NCBI RefSeq assembly: GCF_007746075.1
Contig: NZ_CP036339.1
Coordinates: 5,175,786-5,239,785 of the forward strand
Source: Lacipirellula limnantheis
Lineage (GTDB): Bacteria > Planctomycetota > Planctomycetia > Pirellulales > Lacipirellulaceae
DNA: 64,000 bases
Direction of reading: 5' to 3'
Shown: positions 28,603-36,972 of the stretch, piece by piece
How the letters are laid out: each line of letters opens with the position of its first letter
How positions within the stretch are numbered: the stretch's first letter is position 1
Notes under the pieces: model-generated
What the model saw: the letters and a program-made list of their open reading frames with translations, nothing else
What the model was told of the DNA's origin: nothing
The model's database searches: none
Position numbers and translations under genes: made by a program

Positions 28603-28677
28603 GGTGTCGGGGGCCTTTTGCGACTGGTAGAGTTCACATTGTAGAGCGTTATCCAGTCGCAAACGGCCCCCGACACC
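28603..28677. repeat. GGTGTCGGG inverted-repeat element, copy 1
   Basis: Arms of 25 bp (28603-28627 and 28653-28677), starting GGTGTCGGGGGCC and ending GGCCCCCGACACC, pair with one mismatch around a 25-bp loop. The element begins ten bases after the permease stop. Copy 2 is at 48633-48707. Confidence 0.85.
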
Positions 28678-28766
28678 GTTCGACCTGCCCTAGCGGCGTC
28701 CCCGCGACCGGCTTAAAGTTTTCATTGTTGCGGAGCGCCGCATCGATCACACCGGGAGTTCCCTTC

Positions 28767-29894
28767 ATGCGCAGCATGCTGCTAGTCGTCGCGTCGTTCG
28801 CCCTCACGATCCTTTGCTGGGGCATGTACGGGCCGGTGCTGCACCATGGCGTGCAGGATATGTCCACGGGCGCGGGATTGGCACGAATGCGCCCCTTCGT
28901 TTGCGTGGGCCTCGCTTACTTCCTGATCGGCGTCCTCGTGCCGATGGCGATGCTCGCGATGAAGGGCGAGAAGGGAACCTGGACCGTCAGCGGCATTGTG
29001 ATGAGCCTCGGCGCCGGGGCCCTCGGCGCCGGCGGGGCGCTCGGCATCATTCTGGCGCTCACCTTTGGCGGCGACCCGATTTTTGTGATGCCGCTGGTCT
29101 TCGGCGGGGCGCCGGTGGTGAACTCGTTCCTCACCATCTACCTCGCAGGAAAGATGCGTGACATCGGCCCCTTCTTCTTGGCAGGGTTGGTGATGGTGAT
29201 CATGGGCGCCGTCGTCGTGATGACCTGTGCTCCGCAGAAAAAGAAGGCGTCCGCACCCGCCGTAACTGTAGCGCCGGTGACCTCCGTCGATGCAGTGAAC
29301 GCCCCCGCTCCCGCCAAGCCGACGCTCGCCGCACGCGGCACGAACTATGCGTTGCTCCTCGGCTCGATCGCTACCGCCATCGTCTGCTGGGGCGCCTACG
29401 GCCCGACCCTTCACAAGGGCCAAGCCGCGATGATGCAGAGCCGGTTACGCCCGTTCATCTGCGTGGGACTCGCTTACTTCATCATCGCGGTGATCGTGCC
29501 GAACATCATCCTCGCCGTCAGCCCGGAACCGAGCGAGTACAACGTCTCCGGCACGATGTGGAGCCTGCTGGCGGGCGCCGCGGGAGCGTTCGGCGCGCTC
29601 GGCATCATCATGGCGTTCAACTTCGGCGGCAAACCGGTCTTCGTGATGCCGCTCATCTTCGGCGGAGCGCCGGTGGTGTCGACGTTGATCACCACGAAGG
29701 TGAACGGCCTCTGGGGCGATATCGGCGCCTTCTTCCTCGCGGGTCTAATGCTCGTGATCGCCGGCGCCGCGATGGTGCTGGTCTTCGCCCCGAAGCCTCA
29801 TCCGCCGGCGCCCGCGCCGCAGCCTGTGCCTGAGCCTAAGCCCATCGCCGAAGAAAAGCAGCCAACCGCCGGCGGCGAAGCCGGAATCGCTTAG
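28767..29894 (+). CDS. Tandemly duplicated multi-pass membrane protein, unknown function
   Basis: A 375-residue protein made of two homologous halves of about 150 residues, joined by a proline/alanine linker (about 155-190). Each half has about four helices and shares a CWG.YGP..H.G start, RLRPF(I/V)CVGLAYF, GALGII.A..FGG.P.FVMPL, and FGGAPVV segments. The C-terminal tail is Pro/Lys-rich and cytosolic. The start ATG at 28767 has GGGAG eight bases before it. Repeat pairs of this sort occur in small transporters of the DMT type, but I see no decisive family motif and assign no substrate. Confidence 0.7.
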   Translation: MRSMLLVVASFALTILCWGMYGPVLHHGVQDMSTGAGLARMRPFVCVGLAYFLIGVLVPMAMLAMKGEKGTWTVSGIVMSLGAGALGAGGALGIILALTFGGDPIFVMPLVFGGAPVVNSFLTIYLAGKMRDIGPFFLAGLVMVIMGAVVVMTCAPQKKKASAPAVTVAPVTSVDAVNAPAPAKPTLAARGTNYALLLGSIATAIVCWGAYGPTLHKGQAAMMQSRLRPFICVGLAYFIIAVIVPNIILAVSPEPSEYNVSGTMWSLLAGAAGAFGALGIIMAFNFGGKPVFVMPLIFGGAPVVSTLITTKVNGLWGDIGAFFLAGLMLVIAGAAMVLVFAPKPHPPAPAPQPVPEPKPIAEEKQPTAGGEAGIA

Positions 29895-30577
29895 GTCCCG
29901 CGCACCGGACCGAACCACTCCAACTGGCGGCGCGGACAAATCGCCCACCCGCGCTCGTGGCAGAGTTCGGCCAGCCACAGCGAACGCGAGGCCATCTCCT
30001 CCATCGTTCGCCCCTGCGGCATAAGCAACACCCGATCGGCCGAAACCGCCGGCAGCGAAGCGAGCATTTCCTCGACTTCCGCGACATCGTCCACGCGATC
30101 GACGACGAACTTCAGCTGGTAGTCGTACTCGGCCATCAACCGCATCAGCACTTCGCGCTGCAGCCGCTGCCGCTCGTGCCGACGGGCCCAATGGGCGTGC
30201 CGCTTGGGATCGGGGCCGCTGCTGGAGAGTTTAGGCGAGAGCGACATCAAGTCGCACGCCGCCGGCAGATAGAGCGTGCCGGCGGTCTCGATCGTGATGT
30301 GGCGACCGCGACGTTTCAGTTCGCGGCAGAGCGGAATCATTTCTGCGAAAAGCATCGGCTCGCCGCCGGTGATGACGACGTGCTTAACGTCCCACTCTTC
30401 GACCTCGGCGATGATCTCGTCAACCGCATAGTCCTGGCCCTCCGGTTGCCACGAGGCGTACGGCGTATCGCAAAACCAGCACCGCAGATTGCAGCCGCTG
30501 GCGCGTACGAAGACGCTCGGCACGCCCGTGAGGAGCCCTTCGCCTTGGATCGATTTGTAGATTTCAGCGATCTTCAT
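29891..30577 (-). CDS. queE: 7-carboxy-7-deazaguanine synthase
   Basis: A 228-residue radical SAM enzyme that makes the 7-deazaguanine core of queuosine precursors. It begins MKIAEIYKSIQGEGLLTGVP, followed by GCNLRCWFCDTPYASW, whose CxxxCxxC motif binds the 4Fe-4S cluster and SAM, and VVITGGEPML. Its stop overlaps the stop of the convergent membrane protein by four bases. queC lies upstream on the same strand, but a GxxExxY gene between inverted repeats now separates the two. ATG start at 30577. Confidence 0.96.
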   Translation of the reverse strand: MKIAEIYKSIQGEGLLTGVPSVFVRASGCNLRCWFCDTPYASWQPEGQDYAVDEIIAEVEEWDVKHVVITGGEPMLFAEMIPLCRELKRRGRHITIETAGTLYLPAACDLMSLSPKLSSSGPDPKRHAHWARRHERQRLQREVLMRLMAEYDYQLKFVVDRVDDVAEVEEMLASLPAVSADRVLLMPQGRTMEEMASRSLWLAELCHERGWAICPRRQLEWFGPVRGT

Positions 30578-30624
30578 TCAACGAAGGTGCAAGTGCGAAT
30601 TAGTCAGGTAGGCACAGCAACTGC

Positions 30625-31084
30625 CATTTACCACGGAGAGCACAAAGAGCACGGAGGAGAATCAGAAGGGGGGATTAGTTTGCTAACCGAGTGATGCCGT
30701 CCTTCAAGAGCTTGACGTTGAAGTTGATCAACAATCCCAACGGCCTTTTACTAAGCTTGAGGTAAGACAATAGTTGGGCGTGATGCACTGGCAAAATGTG
30801 GTCCACGCATTTTAGCTCGACGATGACAAGCTCCTCAACAAGCAGATCGAGTCGAAATCCGCCTTCGATGATCTCTCCGCCATAAGTGATCGGCACTTCC
30901 ACTTGGCTGCTGACGGCTAGACCGCGGCTCATCAGTTCGCGAAGCAAACATGCTTCGTACGCGGACTCAAGCAAACCTGGCCCTAACTCTCGATGGACTG
31001 CGATTGCCGCATCAACGATTTCGCCGCTGATGCGATTGATCTCATCGCGATTCGCCTATCTCAGTGTTCTCTGTGGTAAATGCG
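30625..31084. mobile_element. Putative GxxExxY cassette between inverted repeats
   Basis: The left arm (30625-30657: CATTTACCACGGAGAGCAC, then AAAGAGCACGGAGG) and the right arm (31059-31082, complement CATTTACCACAGAGAACACT) are inverted to each other and flank a single gene, the GxxExxY protein. The right arm overlaps the 3' end of queC. The terminal 14 bases of the right arm (CTGTGGTAAATGCG, 31071-31084) recur exactly at the end of the gene-less element at 55837-55933. Mobility is inferred. Confidence 0.5.
30675..30974 (-). CDS. GxxExxY-family protein (nuclease-like), 5' end uncertain
   Basis: The 99 residues from a TTG codon cover most of the family. The signature GPGLLESAYEACL (G-x2-E-x2-Y) is encoded across this TTG, and homologous-looking sequence (EINRISGEIVDAAIAVHREL) continues upstream in frame to about 31040, where a TAG ends the frame without any ATG, GTG or TTG in the family's usual place. 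The core FRLDLLVEELVIVELKCVD has the D...E-x-K pattern of PD-(D/E)xK nucleases. It is enclosed by inverted repeats. Either an unusual start codon is used or the 5' end was lost; this is uncertain. Confidence 0.7.
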   Translation of the reverse strand: MLESAYEACLLRELMSRGLAVSSQVEVPITYGGEIIEGGFRLDLLVEELVIVELKCVDHILPVHHAQLLSYLKLSKRPLGLLINFNVKLLKDGITRLAN

Positions 31085-31775
31085 ATTGATCCTGGTAAAT
31101 GATTGGGTCCGACAGACCAGCTTCCGCGAAGCCTTTGATGCGGAGTTGGCACGCGTCGCAGCGTCCGCAACTGACGCCATCCGCGTCGGGCGAATAGCAG
31201 GTGTGCGTGAGGCCGTAATCGACTCCCAATTGTAATCCGCGGCGAATGATTTCAGCCTTCGTTAGCTGAATCAAGGGAGTATGGATGTGGAACTTCAACG
31301 TCCCTTCAACGCCTGCCTTGGTGGCGAGGTTCGCCACCTGTTCGAACGCCGTGATGAACTCGGGCCGGCAGTCGGGATAGCCGCTGTAGTCGACGGCGTT
31401 GACGCCAATAAAGATATCGGCGGCGCCGATTACCTCCGCGTAACCGAGAGCGAGCGACAGCATCACCGTATTGCGAGCCGGCACGTAAGTGATCGGGATG
31501 CCGGCGGACATTTCGTCGCCCGGGCGGTCCAGCGGCACTTCGATGTCAGCCGTCAGCGCACTGCCGCCAAAGGCCGCCAGGTCGATCGCGACGGTCCGAT
31601 GCTCGACGGCGCCAACCGCCGCAGCGACGCGACGTGCTGACTCGAGTTCGAATCGATGCCGTTGGCCGTAGTCGACGCTCAAGGCGTGAACGTCAAACCC
31701 CTCGGCACGCGCAACGGCGGCCGTGGTGGCGGAATCAAGACCGCCCGATAGGAGGACGACGGCGGGTTTGGACAT
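31056..31775 (-). CDS. queC: 7-cyano-7-deazaguanine synthase
   Basis: A 239-residue enzyme converting carboxy-deazaguanine to preQ0 with ATP and ammonia. The PP-loop SGGLDSATTAAVA is at residue about 10, and the zinc site is CxxxxxxCGRCDACQLR near the C-terminus. A TTG 18 bases upstream is possible, but the ATG at 31775 matches the family start (MSKPAVVLLSGGLDS). The last eight residues (HLPQRTLR) and the TAG stop are encoded by the right arm of the inverted repeat around the GxxExxY gene, so the native C-terminus was modified by that element. Confidence 0.95.
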   Translation of the reverse strand: MSKPAVVLLSGGLDSATTAAVARAEGFDVHALSVDYGQRHRFELESARRVAAAVGAVEHRTVAIDLAAFGGSALTADIEVPLDRPGDEMSAGIPITYVPARNTVMLSLALGYAEVIGAADIFIGVNAVDYSGYPDCRPEFITAFEQVANLATKAGVEGTLKFHIHTPLIQLTKAEIIRRGLQLGVDYGLTHTCYSPDADGVSCGRCDACQLRIKGFAEAGLSDPIIYQDQSHLPQRTLR

Positions 31776-31800
31776 GGGATGATTCGATTTCAACGTTGAT

Positions 31801-31911
31801 GGCGTCAGTTGTCATGGGTCAGTTGTCCGTCGTCAGTGATCAGTTGCTGCTATCGCCGCAGCAAACTTCCCCGTTTTCGCAACTGACAACGGACGACTGA
31901 CAGCAGACGAA
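31801..31911. repeat. Word-repeat inverted repeat (TTGTCC/GTCAGT type)
   Basis: Between queC and queF lie left-arm words GTCAGTTGTCATGGGTCAG and TTGTCCGTCGTCAGTGATCAG, and right-arm words CAACTGACAACGGACGACTG. This matches the style of the element in the oxidase operon at 9213-9300. Confidence 0.7.
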
Positions 31912-32016
31912 TTACATTTGGCCGCCCTTAATCAAAAACGGGCCCCAAATCGCACCACTTTCCGCCGCCGTTCCATCATGCCACAATGGCCGTTTCGTCG
32001 AAAGGAGCCGTCCGGC

Positions 32017-32373
32017 ATGCCAGATTCCCGCAGTTTGCTCGAAGTTTTTGATAATCAATACCCGCAACGCGACTACAAGATCGAGATCGTCGCCCCGGAA
32101 TTCACGTCGGTATGCCCCAAGACCGGACAGCCCGATTTCGGCACGATTACGATCACCTACACGCCCGACAGGAAATGCGTGGAGCTGAAAAGCTTGAAGA
32201 TGTACCTGCAAAGTTTCCGTAATTCAGGCATCTTCTACGAAAACGTCACCAACGCGATGGTCGATGATCTGGCGGCGGTGCTGCAGCCGCGATGGATGAA
32301 GATCGAAGCCGCGTTCACCCCGCGCGGCGGCATCTCGTCGAAGATCATCGTGCAACATGCGTCGGCGCTCTAA
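32017..32373 (+). CDS. queF: NADPH-dependent 7-cyano-7-deazaguanine reductase
   Basis: A 118-residue short-form (YkvM-type) QueF that reduces preQ0 to preQ1 in queuosine synthesis. The catalytic region is EFTSVCPKTGQPDFGTITI, with the nucleophilic Cys and the following Asp, and ELKSLKMYLQSFRNSGIFYE binds substrate. The start ATG at 32017 has a strong AAAGGAG nine bases before it; the ATG at 31978 is in frame but lacks such a site. It is divergent from queC, and the three que genes form one locus. No queD is seen in the window. Confidence 0.95.
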   Translation: MPDSRSLLEVFDNQYPQRDYKIEIVAPEFTSVCPKTGQPDFGTITITYTPDRKCVELKSLKMYLQSFRNSGIFYENVTNAMVDDLAAVLQPRWMKIEAAFTPRGGISSKIIVQHASAL

Positions 32374-32384
32374 AGAAATTCAAT

Positions 32385-32550
32385 TTGAACCGCCAAGGAC
32401 GCCAAGGTTCGCCAAGGAAATACACGGCAAATAAGGAACTGAACCACAACGGCACAACGGACACGACGAAGATAAAGAAATAATTTCTACGCTGTGTCCG
32501 TCGTGTCGTCGTGGTGAAACTTCTTCCCTTGGCGTCCTTGGCGGTTCAAC
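32385..32550. repeat. Word-repeat inverted repeat (CGCCAAGGACGCCAAGG type), copy A
   Basis: The outer arms are TTGAACCGCCAAGGACGCC and its complement at the right end; inner arms are CAACGGCACAACGGACACG and TGTCCGTCGTGTCGTCGTGG. The element fills the gap between queF and the isomerase gene. A second copy of the same design lies at 43480-43649. Confidence 0.8.
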
Positions 32551-32574
32551 TCTAAAAACAGAAGAGAGAATACG

Positions 32575-33585
32575 ATGTCCACGAAGCCCCGCGTCATTCT
32601 CTCCGGCTTCGCCGACGAAGCCGCCAACAATAAGACGGCGGTAGAGCAATTCGCGGCCTTCGCCGCGCTGGGTCTCCAGTACTACAGTTTACGATTCGTC
32701 GACGTCGGCAACGGCGTGAAAAACGTCATGGAGCTGACCAAGACCGAGGTCACCAAACTCCGTCACCTCGAAGACGAATACGGCATGAACGTAGCGTCGA
32801 TCGGCTCGCCAATCGGCAAGGTGAAGCTGCTCGATCAGGAAGACGGCACAAAGAATCGCTTCGTGCCGTTCAAAAAGTATCTCGACGACGTGAAGAAGGC
32901 CTGCGAACTGGCGCATGCGTTTGAATCAAAGCTGATTCGCGGCTTTTCGTTTTACCATCCCAAGGGGACCGACCCTTGGGAATTCGTGCCGCAAGCGGTC
33001 GAGCAGTTGGGGCAAATCGCCGAGACCTGCCATCGCAGCGATCTGACGTTTGGCTTGGAGGTCGAGGCCAATCTGGTGGGGCAGAATGGCCAATTGATGG
33101 CCGAGCTCCATCGTCGGGTCAATCACCCGGCGCTGGTCACGATTTTCGATGGCGCCAACATCGTCTGCCAGGGCTACGATGCCATGGAGACCTTCCGGCA
33201 GTACCAAGTGATGAAGCCGAGCATCGGCTGGATGCACATCAAAGATTATCTCGACCCGCGCGTCGACAAACCCGTTGGACACGTCGAGGAGGATGCGCTG
33301 AGCCACTTCGTCCCGTGCGATCAGGGCGATGCGGGACACGTGCAGATTCTCACCGACTTCGCCCGCGAAATTCCTGCCTTGGAAAAAATGCTGACCCGCC
33401 GCGGCATCCCCGGAGTCATCCTCGATCTCGAGCCCCACCTCAAAGGCGGCGGCCAGTACGGCGGCTTCAGCGGGCCCGACGGCATGTCGGTCGCGCTGAA
33501 AGCGCTGCAGCGAGTCCTCGACTTTGTCGGCATCGACTACCACCTGCGCGACTTCGACGACGTCAAGGCGGCGCGCGGATTTTAG
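32575..33585 (+). CDS. Sugar phosphate isomerase/epimerase-like TIM-barrel protein
   Basis: A 336-residue cytosolic protein with the AP-endonuclease-2/xylose isomerase-like fold: VILSGFADEAANNKTAVEQF at the start, SKLIRGFSFYHPKG and EVEANLVGQNGQLMAEL as strand segments with putative metal-binding Glu, GWMHIKDYLD (His-Lys) and PGVILDLEPHLKGGG at the C-terminal end. Such enzymes isomerise or epimerise sugars or sugar derivatives; the substrate cannot be read from the sequence. Its stop overlaps the convergent FHA gene by four bases. ATG start. Confidence 0.8.
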   Translation: MSTKPRVILSGFADEAANNKTAVEQFAAFAALGLQYYSLRFVDVGNGVKNVMELTKTEVTKLRHLEDEYGMNVASIGSPIGKVKLLDQEDGTKNRFVPFKKYLDDVKKACELAHAFESKLIRGFSFYHPKGTDPWEFVPQAVEQLGQIAETCHRSDLTFGLEVEANLVGQNGQLMAELHRRVNHPALVTIFDGANIVCQGYDAMETFRQYQVMKPSIGWMHIKDYLDPRVDKPVGHVEEDALSHFVPCDQGDAGHVQILTDFAREIPALEKMLTRRGIPGVILDLEPHLKGGGQYGGFSGPDGMSVALKALQRVLDFVGIDYHLRDFDDVKAARGF

Positions 33586-36284
33586 GCGTCGCGATGAATC
33601 GATTCGTCGGCGGGCGATGACGCTGGCTGTGGGGCGGCGCGCTCGACAGCGCTCGCGCGATCGGGATGACGCATCGCGAGTACCGCGGCGCCGCAGCCAA
33701 TGATCCCGATCGCGATGCCGGCGCTCGACTGCCAGTCTTGCAGCGACGGGGCATTCCAAATCAGGTAGCCCGAAGTACCCAAGGCCGTGAACGCCACGAC
33801 CATCTTGCCAATCGCCGACTCGACCTTTCGTTTCTTACGGTGCGTGGCGATCGCGCTCCGGGCCGACGTGTTGGCGATTTCACGGAGCGCCGTCAAATCG
33901 GTCGACGCAGTCGCTCGGCGACCCTGCTTCATCGATTCGATCTCGAACGGGATGCTCGGGTCATAGTCGAGCGGCGCCGATTCGCTGGCGTCGACCGCGG
34001 CCGGCGCTGTCGGCGTGTTCGACGCCGGTTCGGGCAACGTCGACGACGAACTGCTGCGCATGCGCTGCATCATGCTCGCCATGTATGCGTCTAGCGCTTC
34101 GTCCGAATCGTCGGCCGGCACGGTGCGATCCGCCGCCTTGGCCGGCGATAAGAACTCATCGTCAATTTCCGGAGGGGCCGCCGGCGTGAGCGAATCACCG
34201 TCATTGTCCTCGAGCAAATGACGATACTTGTCGATGAACGACGTCGGGGCGACGTCCGACGCGACCGGAGCTGTCTCAACGGGCGTCGCCGAGGTTTTGC
34301 TTCGTTCCTCGTCGACTTGTCGCGGAGTTGTGGCCGGAGGCGCCTCGGCGACCGGCGTCTGGGCGACCGGCGTCTGGGCGACCGGCGTCTGGGCGACCGG
34401 CGTCTGGGCGACCGGCGCGTCGGCGCTGGGCGTCTCCGCGACCGGCGTATCGGCGCTGGGCTCCTCGGTAGCCGGTTCCTCGGCGATGGGCGAGTCGACG
34501 GTTGCGGACGCTTCCTGCTGAGGTTCGTCAGCGGGGTTCCAAGCATGCAGCAACGCTTCGTGATCAGCGGCCGCAGCCTGCCCCGACGCGGCGGGCTCCT
34601 CCGGGACCGTATGACAGGCCGCCTCGTCGATCGCGGCAGCGTCCGGCGACTCGTCGGCGCCGGCGGCGCCGTGCTCGCTCGGCGTTGCCGGCGTGTCGCA
34701 AGTTTCACTTGCCGGCGTCGTATGCGAAATCGACTCCTGGGCCGCGATCGCTTGCTCAAGCTCCGCGACGCGTTCGTTGGCGGTGTGGCATACTCCGGCG
34801 AGGCGATGGAGTTCTGCCTCGGCATCGCTCAGTTTCCCGGCGAAGTTCGCGCGCTCATTCTCGAGGCTTTCGACGTCGCCGCGAAGCTGCGCGATCGTCG
34901 CCGCGTCAAATGCCGCCTCAGCGGCCTGTTGCTTGAACGAATCGCGTTCCGCTTGGACCGCGGCCAGTTCAGCGTCTAACTCGCGGCGGCGCGTCGCATG
35001 TTGTTCAAGTTCAAGCCTCACGCCGTCGAGTTCGGTGCGGACGGCCCCCAGTTCGCGAGCGAGGAGCGTCGCCTGCTCGATCTGCGCGCGGAGGCTCTGC
35101 TCCAAATCCGCCGCATGAGCCGCTGCCGCGGTTCGTGCGGCCGCCGACTCCTCGGCGCTTGCTTGTTGCGCGTGGAGCGCTGCGTTCAGTTCGGCGCAGC
35201 GGGCTGCCTGCGCGGCCTGATCAGTCTGGGCGGCTGCCAACTGCGATCGGAGCGATTCGACTTCGCCCAGGAGCGGACCAATCCGCTCGGATGCGCGTCG
35301 GTCGCGCTCAATCAGCTCGAGGTGCAGCTGCTCGTGGTCTGCCGCGTGCGAATCGTAGGCGGCTCGCGCCAGATCGAGCTCGATCTCCATCGCCGCCAGA
35401 TCAGCGGCCATCGCGTTGGTGCGAAAGCGAGCGTCGCGCGTTGCGGCGATGAGCGACTTCGCACGTCGCCGCGAGCGGTCGCCGACTTGCCACAATTCGA
35501 GAATCAACTCGTCTGCGAAGGCGTGGCTGGAAAACGCGAGATTATTACCTGTTGCTGACGGGCCCGTGACCGCAGCAGTCGGCGGCAACGGGGCAAGCTC
35601 GCTAGCGCATGCGACCTGCGGCGGCTCGACGACAGCAGCCGGCTGCGCCGCTTCGGGAGCGGGCGGTGCGTGCAGCAAGGCCGGATTATCGGCGAGTGCC
35701 GTCGGCATGGCATCGGGAGTCGGTGCGAGCGACGGCGACAGCGGTTCGCGCGTCTCGACCGACGTCGCAGTCATGTTCAGGTCGGTCAACCGCGACAGTG
35801 CTGCCGATACGACCGGAGAGTCTGTCTCGGGGACGTCGACGGTTGGCGTTTCCGATGGCAGAAGCGCCAGTGAGGCAGAGGCGGCGGCGGGAGGCGGCGG
35901 CGCAGTGCCTGCTCCAGCGCCGGTCGTCGAGACGTCGTCCACCTGCGCCGACGCCGCGAACTCGAGCTCGTACCGCCCGATGGTCAGCTTGTCGCCGACA
36001 GCCACAGGCGCCTTTGTAAAGTCGCGCCGGTTCAGCTGCACGCCGGCGCCCCAGCGAGTTGCCTCAACCCGGTGGGAATCGACCGCGACGACGCATTGCA
36101 GCGGCCGGCAATCGGCCCCGGGCAACACAATGGTGCACTGCGGGCTGGAGCCGACGGTCGTCTTTCCTTCGACTAGCGGCTCCACGCGAATGAGTTCGTC
36201 GGCAAGGCGGAGGCGCAGCGAGTCGGGCTTCCGCAACAATGTTGTGGAGGCGGTTGCAGTCTCGGGCAGCGTCAAGAGCGACAT
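33582..36284 (-). CDS. FHA-domain protein with coiled coil and C-terminal membrane helices
   Basis: A protein of about 900 residues. An FHA-like domain lies near residues 25-115 (EGKTTVGSSPQCTIVLPGAD and VGDKLTIGRYELEF), where FHA domains bind phosphothreonine. A low-complexity Pro/Ala stretch follows, then a coiled coil rich in Ala, Glu and Gln (about 260-510), another disordered acidic stretch with four tandem VAQTP units (DNA repeat of 15 bp at 34349-34425), and two hydrophobic helices near the C-terminus (GKMVVAFTALGTSGYLIW and SAGIAIGIIGCGAAVLAM). The ATG at 36284 is preferred over one at 36326, whose first residues are unlike the rest. Function unknown. Confidence 0.75.
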   Translation of the reverse strand: MSLLTLPETATASTTLLRKPDSLRLRLADELIRVEPLVEGKTTVGSSPQCTIVLPGADCRPLQCVVAVDSHRVEATRWGAGVQLNRRDFTKAPVAVGDKLTIGRYELEFAASAQVDDVSTTGAGAGTAPPPPAAASASLALLPSETPTVDVPETDSPVVSAALSRLTDLNMTATSVETREPLSPSLAPTPDAMPTALADNPALLHAPPAPEAAQPAAVVEPPQVACASELAPLPPTAAVTGPSATGNNLAFSSHAFADELILELWQVGDRSRRRAKSLIAATRDARFRTNAMAADLAAMEIELDLARAAYDSHAADHEQLHLELIERDRRASERIGPLLGEVESLRSQLAAAQTDQAAQAARCAELNAALHAQQASAEESAAARTAAAAHAADLEQSLRAQIEQATLLARELGAVRTELDGVRLELEQHATRRRELDAELAAVQAERDSFKQQAAEAAFDAATIAQLRGDVESLENERANFAGKLSDAEAELHRLAGVCHTANERVAELEQAIAAQESISHTTPASETCDTPATPSEHGAAGADESPDAAAIDEAACHTVPEEPAASGQAAAADHEALLHAWNPADEPQQEASATVDSPIAEEPATEEPSADTPVAETPSADAPVAQTPVAQTPVAQTPVAQTPVAEAPPATTPRQVDEERSKTSATPVETAPVASDVAPTSFIDKYRHLLEDNDGDSLTPAAPPEIDDEFLSPAKAADRTVPADDSDEALDAYMASMMQRMRSSSSSTLPEPASNTPTAPAAVDASESAPLDYDPSIPFEIESMKQGRRATASTDLTALREIANTSARSAIATHRKKRKVESAIGKMVVAFTALGTSGYLIWNAPSLQDWQSSAGIAIGIIGCGAAVLAMRHPDRASAVERAAPQPASSPADESIHRDA
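34349..34425. repeat. 15-bp coding tandem repeat
   Basis: Units of GCGACCGGCGTCTGG repeat four to five times inside the FHA gene and encode VAQTP on the minus strand. Degenerate units continue to about 34460 (APVAQTP-like, VAETPSADAP). Confidence 0.85.
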
Positions 36285-36972
36285 CAATCGTTCAGCGATG
36301 GAGCATCGGGACCCGCAGGAACTCATTCAGAGACGCACCTGCCGGCGACGGGGACGGAGCGGTTGCGCAGCGGGTCCTCACAGTGGACAGCAAAGGGTAG
36401 TTCAGAATCGCCGCCCTGACGTCGCTCGGCGGCCCTTGGATAAATCCCTGCGACGCGTGCTAGCCCTGCAGGCCTTGCCGCCGCCTGCCAGACAATTCCG
36501 CAGAATTCGATTAGCTCGTGCGACCGTTAATGCCGATCTACCGATATTGCGTTACCCCGCACTGCCGGAGCGGCAGCGGAGTTCCCAAGCTCGGTCGATG
36601 TCCACCCCGCCGGATCGGTCAGCCGACAGCCCGGACGCGGGGGATTCAAGCGTTGAACGCAGCGAGGATTCGACAAAAATAAGGCGGATTTCCCTAGCTA
36701 AGGGGTTGCGTTCCAGGGATTTGGAAACTCAACGGGCTCTGCGACCTTTTTTCGGCGAGGTGCGTACTATAGTTACGGTGCCAGCAAGGCAGCCCCCCGT
36801 TGGGAGGGAATTTGAGCTGGCGTCGCGGCGCATCGGAACAGTCGTCGCGATCTCACCAACACTTATTCGAGGCATACGTACGAGGCGGACAATCGATGCT
36901 CAAGGCCGTCATTGAACGACGTCCCAGCCGAGGAATCTAGCGTCGCACCGCTACCCGGAAGGTATCACCACC
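36285..36972. other. Long spacer without a recognisable gene
   Basis: About 690 bases lie between the start of the FHA gene and the DksA-like gene. Frames that cross it are antisense continuations of the FHA region and show no family signature. A TATAGT hexamer at 36768 could be a -10 element for the DksA-like gene, but no good -35 was found at the right distance. The inverted pair GCCAGC (36781) / GCTGGC (36815) brackets a GC-rich stretch. Nothing else is supported. Confidence 0.4.

Noticed and set aside
36768..36773. TATAGT as a promoter for the DksA-like gene
   Set aside because: No -35 hexamer at a suitable spacing could be found, so it is mentioned only as a possibility in the spacer entry.
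35416..36915. 499-codon plus-strand frame opposite the FHA gene
   Set aside because: Mostly antisense to the FHA gene with Ser/Arg/Ala composition and no domain; the FHA gene on the other strand has clear domains.
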